Source of the DNA: Solirubrobacteraceae bacterium
GTDB taxonomy: Bacteria; Actinomycetota; Thermoleophilia; Solirubrobacterales; Solirubrobacteraceae
NCBI GenBank assembly: GCA_019683665.1
Contig: JADGIB010000085.1
Span: forward strand, 1 to 12,080
Direction of reading: 5' to 3'
Length of the DNA: 12,080 bases
Below the pieces are notes generated by a model. It did not search any database, was not told the DNA's origin, and worked only from the letters and a program-made list of their open reading frames with translations. A program made the position numbers and the translations under genes. Positions 1 to 7,229 of the stretch are shown in pieces. The number at the start of each line of letters is the position of its first letter. Within the stretch, counting starts at the first letter, position 1.

Positions 1-1
1 G

Positions 2-763
2 CTAGCGCTTGCGCAGGCGCAGGCTCGTCCAGCTCGCGTCCGCCGTCCAGCCGCCGTCGACCGGGAGCGCGACCCCGTTCACGAACCCGCTCGCCTGCGG
101 GTCGGCGAGGAAGCGCACCGCCGCGGCGACGTCCTCGGGACGGGCGAAGCGGCCCATCGGCACCTGCTGCTCGATGTCGGCGTCGACGTAGCCGCCGGCG
201 GCCTGGTCGGCGACGTCCATCGGCGTCTTCACCCAGCCCGGGCAGACGGCGTTCACCCGCACCCCGCGGCCGCCCCACTCGCCGGCCAGCGTCCGCGTCA
301 GCCCGACGAGGCCGTGCTTGCTCGCGTTGTAGGCGGTCCGGTCGGACACGCCGCGCAGCCCGGCGATCGAGGCGACGTTCACGATCGACCCGCGGCCGCG
401 GGCGAGCATCCCGCGCCCGAGCGCCTGGCAGAGCGCGAACGGGGCGGTCAGGTTGACCTCGAGGACCCGCCGCCACTCGTCCAGCGGCGTCTCCTCGGCC
501 GGGGCGATGCACGACACCCCGGCGTTGTTGACGAGGACGTCGGCGCCGCCGAAGCGGTCCTCGACGGCGCGCACGAACGCGTCGCGGTCGGCGGCGGAGG
601 CGACGTCGCCGGTGAACGCGAGGCCGCCGCGGGCGGCCTCGGACGGGTCGGCGAGGTCGATGAGGGCGAGGCGGTGGCCGGCGTCGGCGAGGGCGTCGGC
701 GATCGCGCGGCCGATGCCGGCGGCGGCGCCGGTGACGACGGCGACGGGACGAGAGTCGGGCAT
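2..763 (-). CDS. SDR family NAD(P)-dependent oxidoreductase, 3-oxoacyl-ACP reductase/dehydrogenase type
   Basis: A complete classical short-chain dehydrogenase of 253 aa that would oxidise or reduce a hydroxyl/keto group in the cytoplasm; the substrate cannot be told from sequence. The glycine-rich nucleotide motif TGAAAGIG is at residues 11-18. An acidic residue at the end of beta-2 (Asp36, in LIDL) favours NAD(H). GDV is at 52-54, NNAG at 79-82 and Asn104 follows. The catalytic Ser132 and the YNASK pair Tyr145/Lys149 are intact, and PG-WVKTPM (175-182) and the DGGW motif near 236-239 are typical of the family. The start is the ATG at 761-763, which puts the Rossmann strand at the usual place. 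An upstream in-frame ATG at 785-787 would overlap the divergent gene. The stop TAG is at 2-4, one base from the window edge. The gene is divergent to the MDR oxidoreductase at 786, with 22 bp between them. The short C-terminal extension after DGGW (basic, LRLRKR end) is slightly unusual. Confidence 0.93.
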   Translation of the reverse strand: MPDSRPVAVVTGAAAGIGRAIADALADAGHRLALIDLADPSEAARGGLAFTGDVASAADRDAFVRAVEDRFGGADVLVNNAGVSCIAPAEETPLDEWRRVLEVNLTAPFALCQALGRGMLARGRGSIVNVASIAGLRGVSDRTAYNASKHGLVGLTRTLAGEWGGRGVRVNAVCPGWVKTPMDVADQAAGGYVDADIEQQVPMGRFARPEDVAAAVRFLADPQASGFVNGVALPVDGGWTADASWTSLRLRKR

Positions 764-769
764 CCGGTC

Positions 770-779
770 CGTATAGCGT
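770..779. promoter_or_regulatory. Candidate bidirectional promoter: overlapping -10 elements for two leaderless genes
   Basis: The 22-bp gap between the two divergent start codons (763 and 786) has one AT-rich island, GTATAG. Read on the plus strand it gives TATAGC (772-777) or TAGCGT (774-779), 8 or 6 nt before the ATG at 786. Read on the minus strand it gives TATACG (775 down to 770), 6 nt before the ATG at 763. Both genes lack a Shine-Dalgarno sequence, so transcription would start at or next to the ATG. This is inferred from sequence only. Confidence 0.5.
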
Positions 780-785
780 CCACCC

Positions 786-1772
786 ATGCGCGCCGTCCAG
801 ATCACCGAGCTGACCGGGCCCGACACCGCGCTCGCCCTCGTCGACGTCCCCGAGCCGGAGGCGTCGCACCCGATGACCCCGGGCCGCGGGGTCGTCGTCG
901 AGGTCGAGGCGGCCGGCGTCTCGTTCCCCGAGCTGCTGCAGACCCGCGGCGAGTACCAGCTCAAGCCGCCGCTGCCGTTCGTCCCCGGCAGCGAGGTCGC
1001 CGGCGTCGTGCGCAGCGCGCCGCCGGGGGCGGCGGTCGCGCCCGGGGACCGGGTCGCCGCGTTCTGCGGCCTCGGCGGCTGGGCCGAGGTCGCCGTCGCG
1101 CCCGAGCACTTCACGTTCCCGCTGCCGGCCGGGCTCGACGCCGCCCAGGGCGCCGGGCTGATCCTCAACTACCACACCGCGTGGTTCGCGCTCGCGCTGC
1201 GCGGGCGGCTCGCCGCCGGGGAGCGGGTCCTCGTCCACGGGGCGGCCGGCGGCGTCGGGACGGCGGCGCTCCAGGTCGCCACGGGGCTCGGCGCGCGGAC
1301 GCTCGCCGTCGTCAGCAGCGACGAGAAGGCGCAGGTCGCCCGCGAGGCCGGGGCCGACGAGGTCGTCCGCAGCGACGAGGACTGGAAGGCGGCGGCGCAG
1401 GCGTGGTCGGACGGCGGCGTCGACGTCGTCCTCGACCCGGTCGGCGGCGACCGGATGCTCGACAGCCTGCGGTCGCTGCGCGCGGGCGGCCGCCACGTCG
1501 TCGTCGGGTTCACCGGCGGGTCGATCCCCGAGGTGCGGGTCAACCGGCTGCTGCTGAGCAACATCGAGGTCGTCGGCGCCGGCTGGGGCGCCTACGTCAT
1601 GGGCCGGCCCGACGTCGTGCGCGAGATCGGCGCGGAGGTCGGGCGGCTGGCCGAGGTCGGGGTCGTGCGGCCGGTCGTCGGCGCCCGCTTCCCGCTGGAG
1701 GCGGCGGCCGACGCGCTGCGCGTCCTCGACCGCCGCCGGGCGATCGGGAAGGTCGTGCTCGAGGTGGCGTGA
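786..1772 (+). CDS. NADPH:quinone oxidoreductase family protein (zinc-free MDR)
   Basis: A 328-aa medium-chain dehydrogenase/reductase of the quinone-oxidoreductase (QOR) type, expected to be a cytosolic NADPH-dependent reductase of quinones or other activated double bonds. The GroES-like N-terminal domain covers about residues 1-120 and includes the PGSEVAGVV segment (67-75) and PGDRV (86-90). The Rossmann domain has HGAAGGVGTAALQVA starting at 151. The catalytic-zinc cysteine and the structural four-cysteine loop of alcohol dehydrogenases are absent, as expected for QOR proteins. The segment DVVLDPVGGD in the nucleotide domain and the C-terminal IGKVVLEV are family hallmarks. The length matches the family (about 320-330 aa). 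The ATG at 786 fits the conserved MRAVQI start. There is no ribosome binding site, so translation is probably leaderless. The gene after it begins 40 bp downstream on the same strand. The exact substrate is unknown. Confidence 0.92.
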   Translation: MRAVQITELTGPDTALALVDVPEPEASHPMTPGRGVVVEVEAAGVSFPELLQTRGEYQLKPPLPFVPGSEVAGVVRSAPPGAAVAPGDRVAAFCGLGGWAEVAVAPEHFTFPLPAGLDAAQGAGLILNYHTAWFALALRGRLAAGERVLVHGAAGGVGTAALQVATGLGARTLAVVSSDEKAQVAREAGADEVVRSDEDWKAAAQAWSDGGVDVVLDPVGGDRMLDSLRSLRAGGRHVVVGFTGGSIPEVRVNRLLLSNIEVVGAGWGAYVMGRPDVVREIGAEVGRLAEVGVVRPVVGARFPLEAAADALRVLDRRRAIGKVVLEVA

Positions 1773-1783
1773 CGGGTCCCGCC

Positions 1784-1812
1784 GATCGCGGACCTCTGCG
1801 ATCATCGAGGTC
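1784..1812. repeat. Two interleaved short inverted repeats before the flippase-like gene
   Basis: In the 40-bp gap, GATCGC (1784-1789) pairs with GCGATC (1798-1803), and GACCTC (1791-1796) pairs with GAGGTC (1807-1812), the latter ending right at the GTG start codon. The two hairpins would exclude each other. Six-base arms arise easily by chance at this GC content, so a regulatory role is only a possibility. Confidence 0.25.
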
Positions 1813-2865
1813 GTGAACCTTCCCTCCGTCCTGGAGCGCACCCAGGAGGGACGCCGCGCCGCCCTGCCGGCCGAGTTCGAGCCGCGGCGCCTGGCGCGCC
1901 GTGCGCTGCAGGTCATCGCCCTGCTGCTCGTGCTCGTGCTCGTCTTCGTCTTCGCGCCCGGGCTGGGGGAGGTGAGCTCGCTGCTGGGCGACGCGCGGCC
2001 CGGGTGGATCGCGGTCGCGATCGGGCTGGAGGCGCTCTCGTGCCTGTCCTACGTCGCGATGTTCCGCCCGGTGTTCTGCACGCGGATGCGCTGGTCGACG
2101 GCGTCGCGGATCGCCTGGAGCGAGCTCGGCGCCGGGTCGCTCGTGCCCGCCAGCGGCGCGGCCGGGCTCGCGCTCGGGGCGTGGGCCCTGCACGAGGGCG
2201 GGATGCCCGCCGACCGGATCGCGCGCCGCTCGGTCGCCTTCTTCCTCATCAAGAGCTCGGTCAACTTCGTCGCGGTCCTCGTCCTCGGCGGCCTCATGGC
2301 CGCCGGCCTGCTCGGCGACCAGCCGCTGTGGCTGACGCTCGGGCCCGCGGCCCTGTCGGGCCTCGTCATCGCCGCCGTCCTGCTCGTCCCGCTGCTCGGG
2401 CCCGGCGACCCGCCGCCCGACGGCGCCGGGCGGGCGGCGGCCCTGTGGTCGGCGGCGCGCCGGGCGCTCGTCGACGGCACGGCCGAGGCGCTGCGGACGC
2501 TGCGCTCCGGCAACGCGCTCGTCATCGGCGGCGCGATCGGCTACTGGATCTTCGACAACGCCGTCGTGTGGGCGACGTTCCACGCGTTCGGCGCCGACGT
2601 CCCGCTCACGACGATCCTCATGGGCTACCTGATCGGCCAGCTCGGCGGGCTGCTGCCGATCCCGGGCGGCGTCGGCGGCATCGACGGCGGCCTCATCGGG
2701 ACGCTCATCGTGTTCGGCGCCCCGGCGGCCGAGACCGCGGCCGCCGTCCTCGCCTACCGGATCGTCCTCTTCTGGCTGCCGCTCATCGGCGGCGCGATCG
2801 CGTTCGTGGGGCTGCGCCGCGAGCTCGCCCGCCGGCCGCCGGGCGAGGCGCTCGCCGCCTGCTGA
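1813..2865 (+). CDS. Flippase-like / lysylphosphatidylglycerol synthase TM-region family membrane protein
   Basis: A 350-aa multi-pass membrane protein of the LPG_synthase_TM family (UPF0104/AglD-like). Members are thought to move or modify lipids or glycolipids in the cytoplasmic membrane, but the substrate is unknown here. After a basic cytoplasmic N-terminus (1-30) there are hydrophobic segments near residues 31-50, 63-85, 140-166, 172-196, 236-258, 266-300 and 306-335. The family signature is the glycine-rich stretch GQLGGLLPIPGGVGG (275-289), with a conserved helix containing NFV at 151-153 in the mid segment. No soluble aminoacyl-transferase domain follows, so it is not a full MprF lysyl-PG synthase. 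The GTG start at 1813 is the ORF start and leaves a normal N-terminus; a GAGG lies only 2 nt upstream, too close to be a good ribosome site. It sits between the MDR gene (40 bp) and hrpA (28 bp) and could be co-transcribed with either. Confidence 0.85.
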   Translation: MNLPSVLERTQEGRRAALPAEFEPRRLARRALQVIALLLVLVLVFVFAPGLGEVSSLLGDARPGWIAVAIGLEALSCLSYVAMFRPVFCTRMRWSTASRIAWSELGAGSLVPASGAAGLALGAWALHEGGMPADRIARRSVAFFLIKSSVNFVAVLVLGGLMAAGLLGDQPLWLTLGPAALSGLVIAAVLLVPLLGPGDPPPDGAGRAAALWSAARRALVDGTAEALRTLRSGNALVIGGAIGYWIFDNAVVWATFHAFGADVPLTTILMGYLIGQLGGLLPIPGGVGGIDGGLIGTLIVFGAPAAETAAAVLAYRIVLFWLPLIGGAIAFVGLRRELARRPPGEALAAC

Positions 2866-2881
2866 CCGTCCCGCGCGCCTC

Positions 2882-2887
2882 TATCGT
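2882..2887 (+). promoter_or_regulatory. Candidate -10 element (TATCGT) for leaderless hrpA
   Basis: TATCGT fits the TANNNT pattern and ends 6 nt before the GTG start of hrpA at 2894. No Shine-Dalgarno sequence lies between them. The position implies a transcript that starts at or within a base or two of the start codon. A -35 cannot be assigned with confidence; the end of the preceding gene occupies that place. Confidence 0.45.
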
Positions 2888-2893
2888 GCGTCG

Positions 2894-5800
2894 GTGTCCG
2901 CCGCCGCCGCCGACCTCGACGCCCGCCTCGCTGAGCTCACGCTCCGCGACGAGCACCGCCTGCGCGGGCGGCTGAAGCGCCTGGCGCGCATCGACGACGA
3001 CGCGGCGCGCGGGGCGGAGCTGCAGAAGATCGCCGCCGAGATCGAGCGCGCCGCCGAGCGGGTCGCCCGCCGGGCCGCCGCCGTGCCGGCGATCGCCTAT
3101 CCGGAGGACCTGCCGGTCAGCCAGCACCGCGAGGAGCTGCTGGCGGCGATCCGCGACCACCAGGTCGTCGTCGTGGCGGGCGAGACCGGCTCGGGCAAGA
3201 CGACCCAGCTGCCGAAGATCTGCCTCGAGCTGGGGCGCGGCGTGCGGGGCGCGATCGCCCACACCCAGCCGCGGCGGATCGCGGCGCGGTCCGTCGCCGA
3301 GCGGATCGCGCAGGAGCTCGGGGTGCCGCTGGGCGAGGCGGTCGGCTACGCGGTGCGCTTCACCGACCGCTCGCGGGCCGACACGCTGGTGCGGCTGATG
3401 ACCGACGGCCTGCTGCTGGCCGAGATCCAGCACGACCGGCTCCTGCGCCGCTACGACACGATCATCGTCGACGAGGCGCACGAGCGGTCGCTGAACATCG
3501 ACTTCCTGCTCGGCTACGTGAAGTCGATCCTGCCGCGCCGGCCCGACCTCAAGCTCGTCATCACCTCGGCGACGATCGACCCGCAGCGCTTCGCCGCCCA
3601 CTTCGGCCCCGACGTGCCGGTCGTCGAGGTCTCGGGCCGCACGTACCCGGTCGAGATCCGCTACCGGCCGGTGGGCGACCCGGAGGCGCCCGACGCCGGC
3701 GACCCCGACCGCGACCGCATCGACGCGATCGGCGACGCGGTCGACGAGCTGCTGCGCGAGCGCCGCGGCGACGTCCTCGTCTTCCTATCGGGCGAGCGCG
3801 AGATCCGCGACACCGCCGAGGCGCTCGAGGGCCGCTTCCGCGACCTCGAGATCCTGCCGCTCTACGCGCGCCTGTCGAGCGCCGAGCAGCAGCGGGTGAT
3901 GTCGTCCCCGCCCGGCCGCTCCGGCCGGCGGGTCGTGCTCGCCACGAACGTGGCCGAGACCTCGATCACCGTCCCCGGGATCCGCTCGGTCGTCGACCCC
4001 GGCACCGCGCGGATCAGCCGCTACAGCGCCCGGCTGAAGGTCCAGCGGCTGCCGATCGAGCCGATCTCGCAGGCGTCGGCCGACCAGCGCGCCGGCCGCT
4101 GCGGCCGCGTCGAGGCCGGCGTCTGCATCCGCCTCTACGACGAGGAGGACTACCGCGAGCGGCCGCGCTTCACCGACCCGGAGATCCTGCGCACGAACCT
4201 CGCCTCGGTCATCCTCCAGATGGCCGCGATCGGGCTGGGGCCGATCGAGGACTTCCCGTTCCTCGACCCGCCGGACCGCCGCCAGATCCGCGACGGCATC
4301 AACCTCCTGACCGAGCTCGGCGCGCTTGACGGCGACCGGCTCACCCCGCTGGGCCGGCGGCTCGCGCAGCTGCCGGTCGACCCGCGGCTGGGGCGGATGA
4401 TCCTCGAGGCCGGCCCGCTCGGCTGCGCCGACGAGGTCATCGTCATCGCCGCCGCGCTCTCGATCCAGGACCCGCGCGAGCGCCCGGTCGACAAGCAGGC
4501 CCAGGCCGACCAGCTCCACGCCCGCTTCCGCGACGAGCACTCCGACTTCACCGCGATCCTGAACCTGTGGCGCTACCTCGGCGAGCGCCAGCGGGAGCTG
4601 TCGGGCAACCAGTTCCGCAGGCTCTGCCGCGACGAGTACCTCCACTTCCTGCGGGTGCGCGAGTGGCAGGACCTCGTCGGGCAGCTGCGGGCGGCGGCGC
4701 GCGGCGTCGGCGTGACGATCAACCGGACCCCGGCCGAGCCCGAGGAGGTCCACGTCGCGCTCCTGTCGGGCCTGCTGTCCCACGTCGGGATGCGCGACGA
4801 GCGCCGCCCGCGCGAGTACGTCGGCGCGCGCAACACCCGGTTCGCGCTGTGGCCCGGGTCGGGGATCGCGCGCAGGCCGCCGTCGTGGGTGATGGTGGCC
4901 GAGCTCGTCGAGACGTCGCGGCTGTTCGGGCGCACCGCCGCGTGGATCGACCCGCGCTGGGTCGAGCCGCTCGCCGGCCACCTCCTGAAGCGCTCCTACT
5001 CCGAGCCGCGCTGGGACCGGCGGCGGGCCGCGGTCGTCGCCACCGAGCGGGTCACGCTCTACGGGCTGCCGGTCGTCGCCGGGCGGACCGTCGCCTACGG
5101 GCGGATCGACCCGGAGCTGTCGCGCGAGCTGTTCATCCGCCGCGCGCTCGTCGAGGGCGAGTGGGACGCCCGCCACCGCTTCCTGGCCGAGAACCGGGCC
5201 CTCGTCGAGGAGGTCGAGCGGATGGAGGAGCGCGCCCGGCGGCGCGACCTCCTCGTCGACGACCAGGTCCTGGTCGACTTCTTCGACGCGCGGATCCCGC
5301 AGGACGTCGTGTCGGGCCGCCACTTCGACCACTGGTGGCGCGACGCGTGCCGGCGCGACCCGACGCTGCTCACGTACCCGCGCGAGCTGCTCATCCGGCC
5401 CGAGGCGGCGGCGACGCTCGACGACGCCGGGCGGCCGACGGTGTGGCGCCAGGGCGAGCTGGAGCTGCGCCTCAGCTACCGGTTCGACCCGGGCAGCGCC
5501 CACGACGGCGTCACCGTCCACATCCCGCTGCGGGTCCTGGGGGAGGTGCGCGACCAGGGCTTCGACTGGCTCGTGCCCGCGTTCCGGGTCGAGCTCGTCA
5601 CCGAGCTGCTGCGCTCGCTGCCCAAGGACGCGCGCCGGCGGCTCGTGCCGATCCCCGACGTCGCCGCCCAGGTCGTCGAGCGGCTGAAGCCGCGCCGCGG
5701 GCGGATCGTGCGCCAAATCGCGACGCTGCTGGGCGAGCTGCGCGGCGTCCAGGTGGCGCCCGAGGACTTCGACGCGTCCGGGCTGCCGGCGCACCTGCGG

Positions 5801-6784
5801 ATGACGTTCCGGGTCGAGGACGGGGACGGGCGCGTCCTCGCCGAGGGCCAGGACCTCGAGGCCGTGCGCGCGCAGCTGCGCCCGCGGCTGCAGGCCGAGC
5901 TCGGCGCGGCCAGCCGCGGGCTGGAGCGGACCGGGCTGCGGGCCTGGGAGATCGGGACGCTCCCGCGCGAGGTGACGCTGCCCGGCACGGGCGGCGCGGT
6001 GCGCGCGTACCCGGCGCTCGTCGACGAGGGGCAGACGGTCGGCGTGCGGGTGCTCGACAGCCCGCAGGCGCAGGCGGCGGCGATGTGGGCGGGGACCCGC
6101 CGCCTGCTGCTGCTGACGATCCCGTCGCCGGCGAAGTGGGTGACGGGGCGGCTGTCGCCGGCCGCGCGGCTGACGCTGGCCACCGCGCCCTACGACGGGG
6201 TCGGCGCCGTGATCGAGGACGCGACGGCCGCCGCGGTCGACGAGCTGCTGGCCGCGGCCGGCGGCCCGGCCTGGGACGAGGCCGGCTTCGCCGCGCTGCG
6301 CGACCGGGTCGCCGGCGACCTGGCCGAGACGACGCTGCGGGTGATGGAGGACGTCGTCGCCGTGCTCGACGCCCGCCGCGAGGCGCAGCGCGCGCTCGAC
6401 GAGGCGCCGCCGGCGACCCCGCAGGAGTCGCGCCTCGACGTCGCCCGCCAGCTCGGCCGGCTCGTCTACCCGGGCTTCGTGGCCCGGACCGGGGCCCGGC
6501 GGCTGCCCGACGTCGCCCGCTACCTCGCCGCGGCCGCCCGCCGGATCGAGCGCCTGCCGTCCCAGCCGGGCGTCGACCTCGACCGGATGCGCGTCGTCCA
6601 CGAGCTCGAGGCGCTCCACCGCGCGAAGCTCGACGGCCTCCCGGCCGGGGCGGCGCCGTCGCCCGCCCTGCGCGAGATCCCGTGGCTGCTGGAGGAGCTG
6701 CGCGTCGCCTCGTTCGCCCAGGGGGTCGGCGTGAAGGGCGGCGTGTCGGCGAAGCGGGTCCGCCGCGCGATCGCGGAGGCCTGA
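2894..6784 (+). CDS. hrpA: ATP-dependent RNA helicase HrpA (DEAH box, DUF3418)
   Basis: A 1296-aa DEAH-box RNA helicase, close to the roughly 1300 aa of E. coli HrpA. It uses ATP to remodel RNA; the E. coli protein has been linked to fimbrial mRNA processing and to rescue of stalled or collided ribosomes. The N-terminus (1-75) is helical and charged. Helicase motifs are intact: Walker A GETGSGKT (96-103), TQPRR (124-128), DEAH (193-196), SAT (225-227), TNVAETS (351-357) and motif VI QRAGRCGR (398-405). Winged-helix and ratchet (HA2) regions follow at about 430-580, then an OB-fold-like part (about 610-690) and the long HrpA-specific DUF3418 region to the end. The GTG start at 2894 gives the N-terminus expected of the family and lies 6 nt after a TATCGT hexamer. 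The gene stands alone: 28 bp after the flippase-like gene, and it ends 16 bp before a long hairpin facing a convergent gene. No lesion was seen. Confidence 0.97.
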   Translation: MSAAAADLDARLAELTLRDEHRLRGRLKRLARIDDDAARGAELQKIAAEIERAAERVARRAAAVPAIAYPEDLPVSQHREELLAAIRDHQVVVVAGETGSGKTTQLPKICLELGRGVRGAIAHTQPRRIAARSVAERIAQELGVPLGEAVGYAVRFTDRSRADTLVRLMTDGLLLAEIQHDRLLRRYDTIIVDEAHERSLNIDFLLGYVKSILPRRPDLKLVITSATIDPQRFAAHFGPDVPVVEVSGRTYPVEIRYRPVGDPEAPDAGDPDRDRIDAIGDAVDELLRERRGDVLVFLSGEREIRDTAEALEGRFRDLEILPLYARLSSAEQQRVMSSPPGRSGRRVVLATNVAETSITVPGIRSVVDPGTARISRYSARLKVQRLPIEPISQASADQRAGRCGRVEAGVCIRLYDEEDYRERPRFTDPEILRTNLASVILQMAAIGLGPIEDFPFLDPPDRRQIRDGINLLTELGALDGDRLTPLGRRLAQLPVDPRLGRMILEAGPLGCADEVIVIAAALSIQDPRERPVDKQAQADQLHARFRDEHSDFTAILNLWRYLGERQRELSGNQFRRLCRDEYLHFLRVREWQDLVGQLRAAARGVGVTINRTPAEPEEVHVALLSGLLSHVGMRDERRPREYVGARNTRFALWPGSGIARRPPSWVMVAELVETSRLFGRTAAWIDPRWVEPLAGHLLKRSYSEPRWDRRRAAVVATERVTLYGLPVVAGRTVAYGRIDPELSRELFIRRALVEGEWDARHRFLAENRALVEEVERMEERARRRDLLVDDQVLVDFFDARIPQDVVSGRHFDHWWRDACRRDPTLLTYPRELLIRPEAAATLDDAGRPTVWRQGELELRLSYRFDPGSAHDGVTVHIPLRVLGEVRDQGFDWLVPAFRVELVTELLRSLPKDARRRLVPIPDVAAQVVERLKPRRGRIVRQIATLLGELRGVQVAPEDFDASGLPAHLRMTFRVEDGDGRVLAEGQDLEAVRAQLRPRLQAELGAASRGLERTGLRAWEIGTLPREVTLPGTGGAVRAYPALVDEGQTVGVRVLDSPQAQAAAMWAGTRRLLLLTIPSPAKWVTGRLSPAARLTLATAPYDGVGAVIEDATAAAVDELLAAAGGPAWDEAGFAALRDRVAGDLAETTLRVMEDVVAVLDARREAQRALDEAPPATPQESRLDVARQLGRLVYPGFVARTGARRLPDVARYLAAAARRIERLPSQPGVDLDRMRVVHELEALHRAKLDGLPAGAAPSPALREIPWLLEELRVASFAQGVGVKGGVSAKRVRRAIAEA

Positions 6785-6800
6785 CCGGCGCGGGCCGCGC

Positions 6801-6845
6801 CCGTTGTCGGATCGCGGTCGCCATCCGGCCACGATCCGACAACGG
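6801..6845. terminator. Long bidirectional hairpin between convergent genes
   Basis: The arms CCGTTGTCGGATCG (6801-6814) and CGATCCGACAACGG (6832-6845) are perfect 14-bp inverted repeats. The stem continues inward for six more positions with one A-C mismatch and one G-U pair on either strand, leaving a 5-nt loop (6821-6825), so about 20 bp in all. It lies 16 bp after the hrpA stop and 16 bp after the stop of the minus-strand gene at 6862, ideal for two-way termination. There is no U-tract on either side, so it could also work as an mRNA 3'-end stabiliser or a protein-binding site. Confidence 0.7.
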
Positions 6846-6861
6846 CCGGCGGGGAGGCGGG

Positions 6862-7194
6862 CTACGGCGCGACGGCCAGCGGCGCGGGCGCCTCGAACCC
6901 GGCGGGCAGGAGCGTGAAGGCGACCGCCCCGTGGCGGACGCGGACCGCGGCGCCCGGGCGGACGTCCGGCCCGGCGCCGTCGTCGGCGGGCGGGCGCAGG
7001 CCGAACAGGCGGTGGCCGACCCGGGAGGCGTGGAGGCGCAGGGCCCGGGCGGCGTCGCGCTCGGTGAGGCGCCAGCCGGCCGCCTCGAGCGTCGACCCGT
7101 GCCACAGCTCCCAGCGCCAGCGCCGGAACGGGAGCCGGCCCGGCGGGAGCTCGTACAGCCGGTAGCTGAAGGACAGCCCTTCGACGACGGCCAT
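6862..7194 (-). CDS. Hypothetical protein, 110 aa, unrecognised
   Basis: No family is recognised. The 110-aa product looks real because its composition differs from shadow translations. Residues 8-33 are aromatic-rich, with two close WEL/RW patches (RRWRWELWHG at 24-33). An amphipathic helix follows (TERDAARALRLHASRVGHRLFG, about 44-65), then a proline/aspartate linker (68-80) and a short beta-like segment (GAAVRVRHGAVAFTLLPAGF, 81-100). No signal peptide or membrane segment is seen, so it is probably cytoplasmic. The ATG at 7192-7194 is chosen because TACGCT, a TANNNT hexamer, lies 8 nt upstream, matching other leaderless starts here. An alternative GTG at 7231-7233 would add 13 residues and overlap the stop of the broken SDR gene by GTGA. 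The gene converges on hrpA and ends in TAG at 6862-6864, beside the long hairpin. Confidence 0.7.
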   Translation of the reverse strand: MAVVEGLSFSYRLYELPPGRLPFRRWRWELWHGSTLEAAGWRLTERDAARALRLHASRVGHRLFGLRPPADDGAGPDVRPGAAVRVRHGAVAFTLLPAGFEAPAPLAVAP

Positions 7195-7202
7195 CGGCGC
7201 GC

Positions 7203-7208
7203 AGCGTA
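7203..7208 (-). promoter_or_regulatory. Candidate -10 element (TACGCT) for the 110-aa gene
   Basis: Read on the minus strand, TACGCT fits TANNNT and ends 8 nt before the ATG at 7194, with no ribosome binding site between. This supports the shorter start for the gene and a near-leaderless transcript. Confidence 0.4.
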
Positions 7209-7211
7209 CCG

Positions 7212-7225
7212 GGCGCCCGGGCGCC
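7212..7225. repeat. 14-bp perfect palindrome GGCGCCCGGGCGCC
   Basis: It lies between the stop of the broken SDR gene (7230) and the TACGCT hexamer of the 110-aa gene, in what would be the promoter spacer. It could be an operator. However, perfect 14-bp palindromes made only of G and C are expected a few times by chance in 12 kb of such sequence, so the evidence is weak. Confidence 0.25.
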
Positions 7226-7229
7226 GGCG

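Noticed and set aside
764..1168. Longer N-terminus for the first SDR, starting upstream of 763
   Set aside because: The extension is Ser/Thr/Pro-rich shadow of the divergent MDR gene, and the Rossmann motif is already at residue 11 from the ATG at 763.
314..2583. Long open frames at 314-1816 (plus) and 1597-2583 (minus)
   Set aside because: They are Arg/Gly/Ala-rich translations antisense or out of frame to the SDR, MDR and flippase-like genes, without motifs.
3785..7105. 1106-aa minus-strand open frame and a 1002-aa plus-strand frame at 4567-7575
   Set aside because: Both are shadows of hrpA and its neighbours in very GC-rich DNA. They are full of Arg/Ala/Pro/Gly low complexity, with no recognisable domain, while the hrpA frame has every helicase motif.
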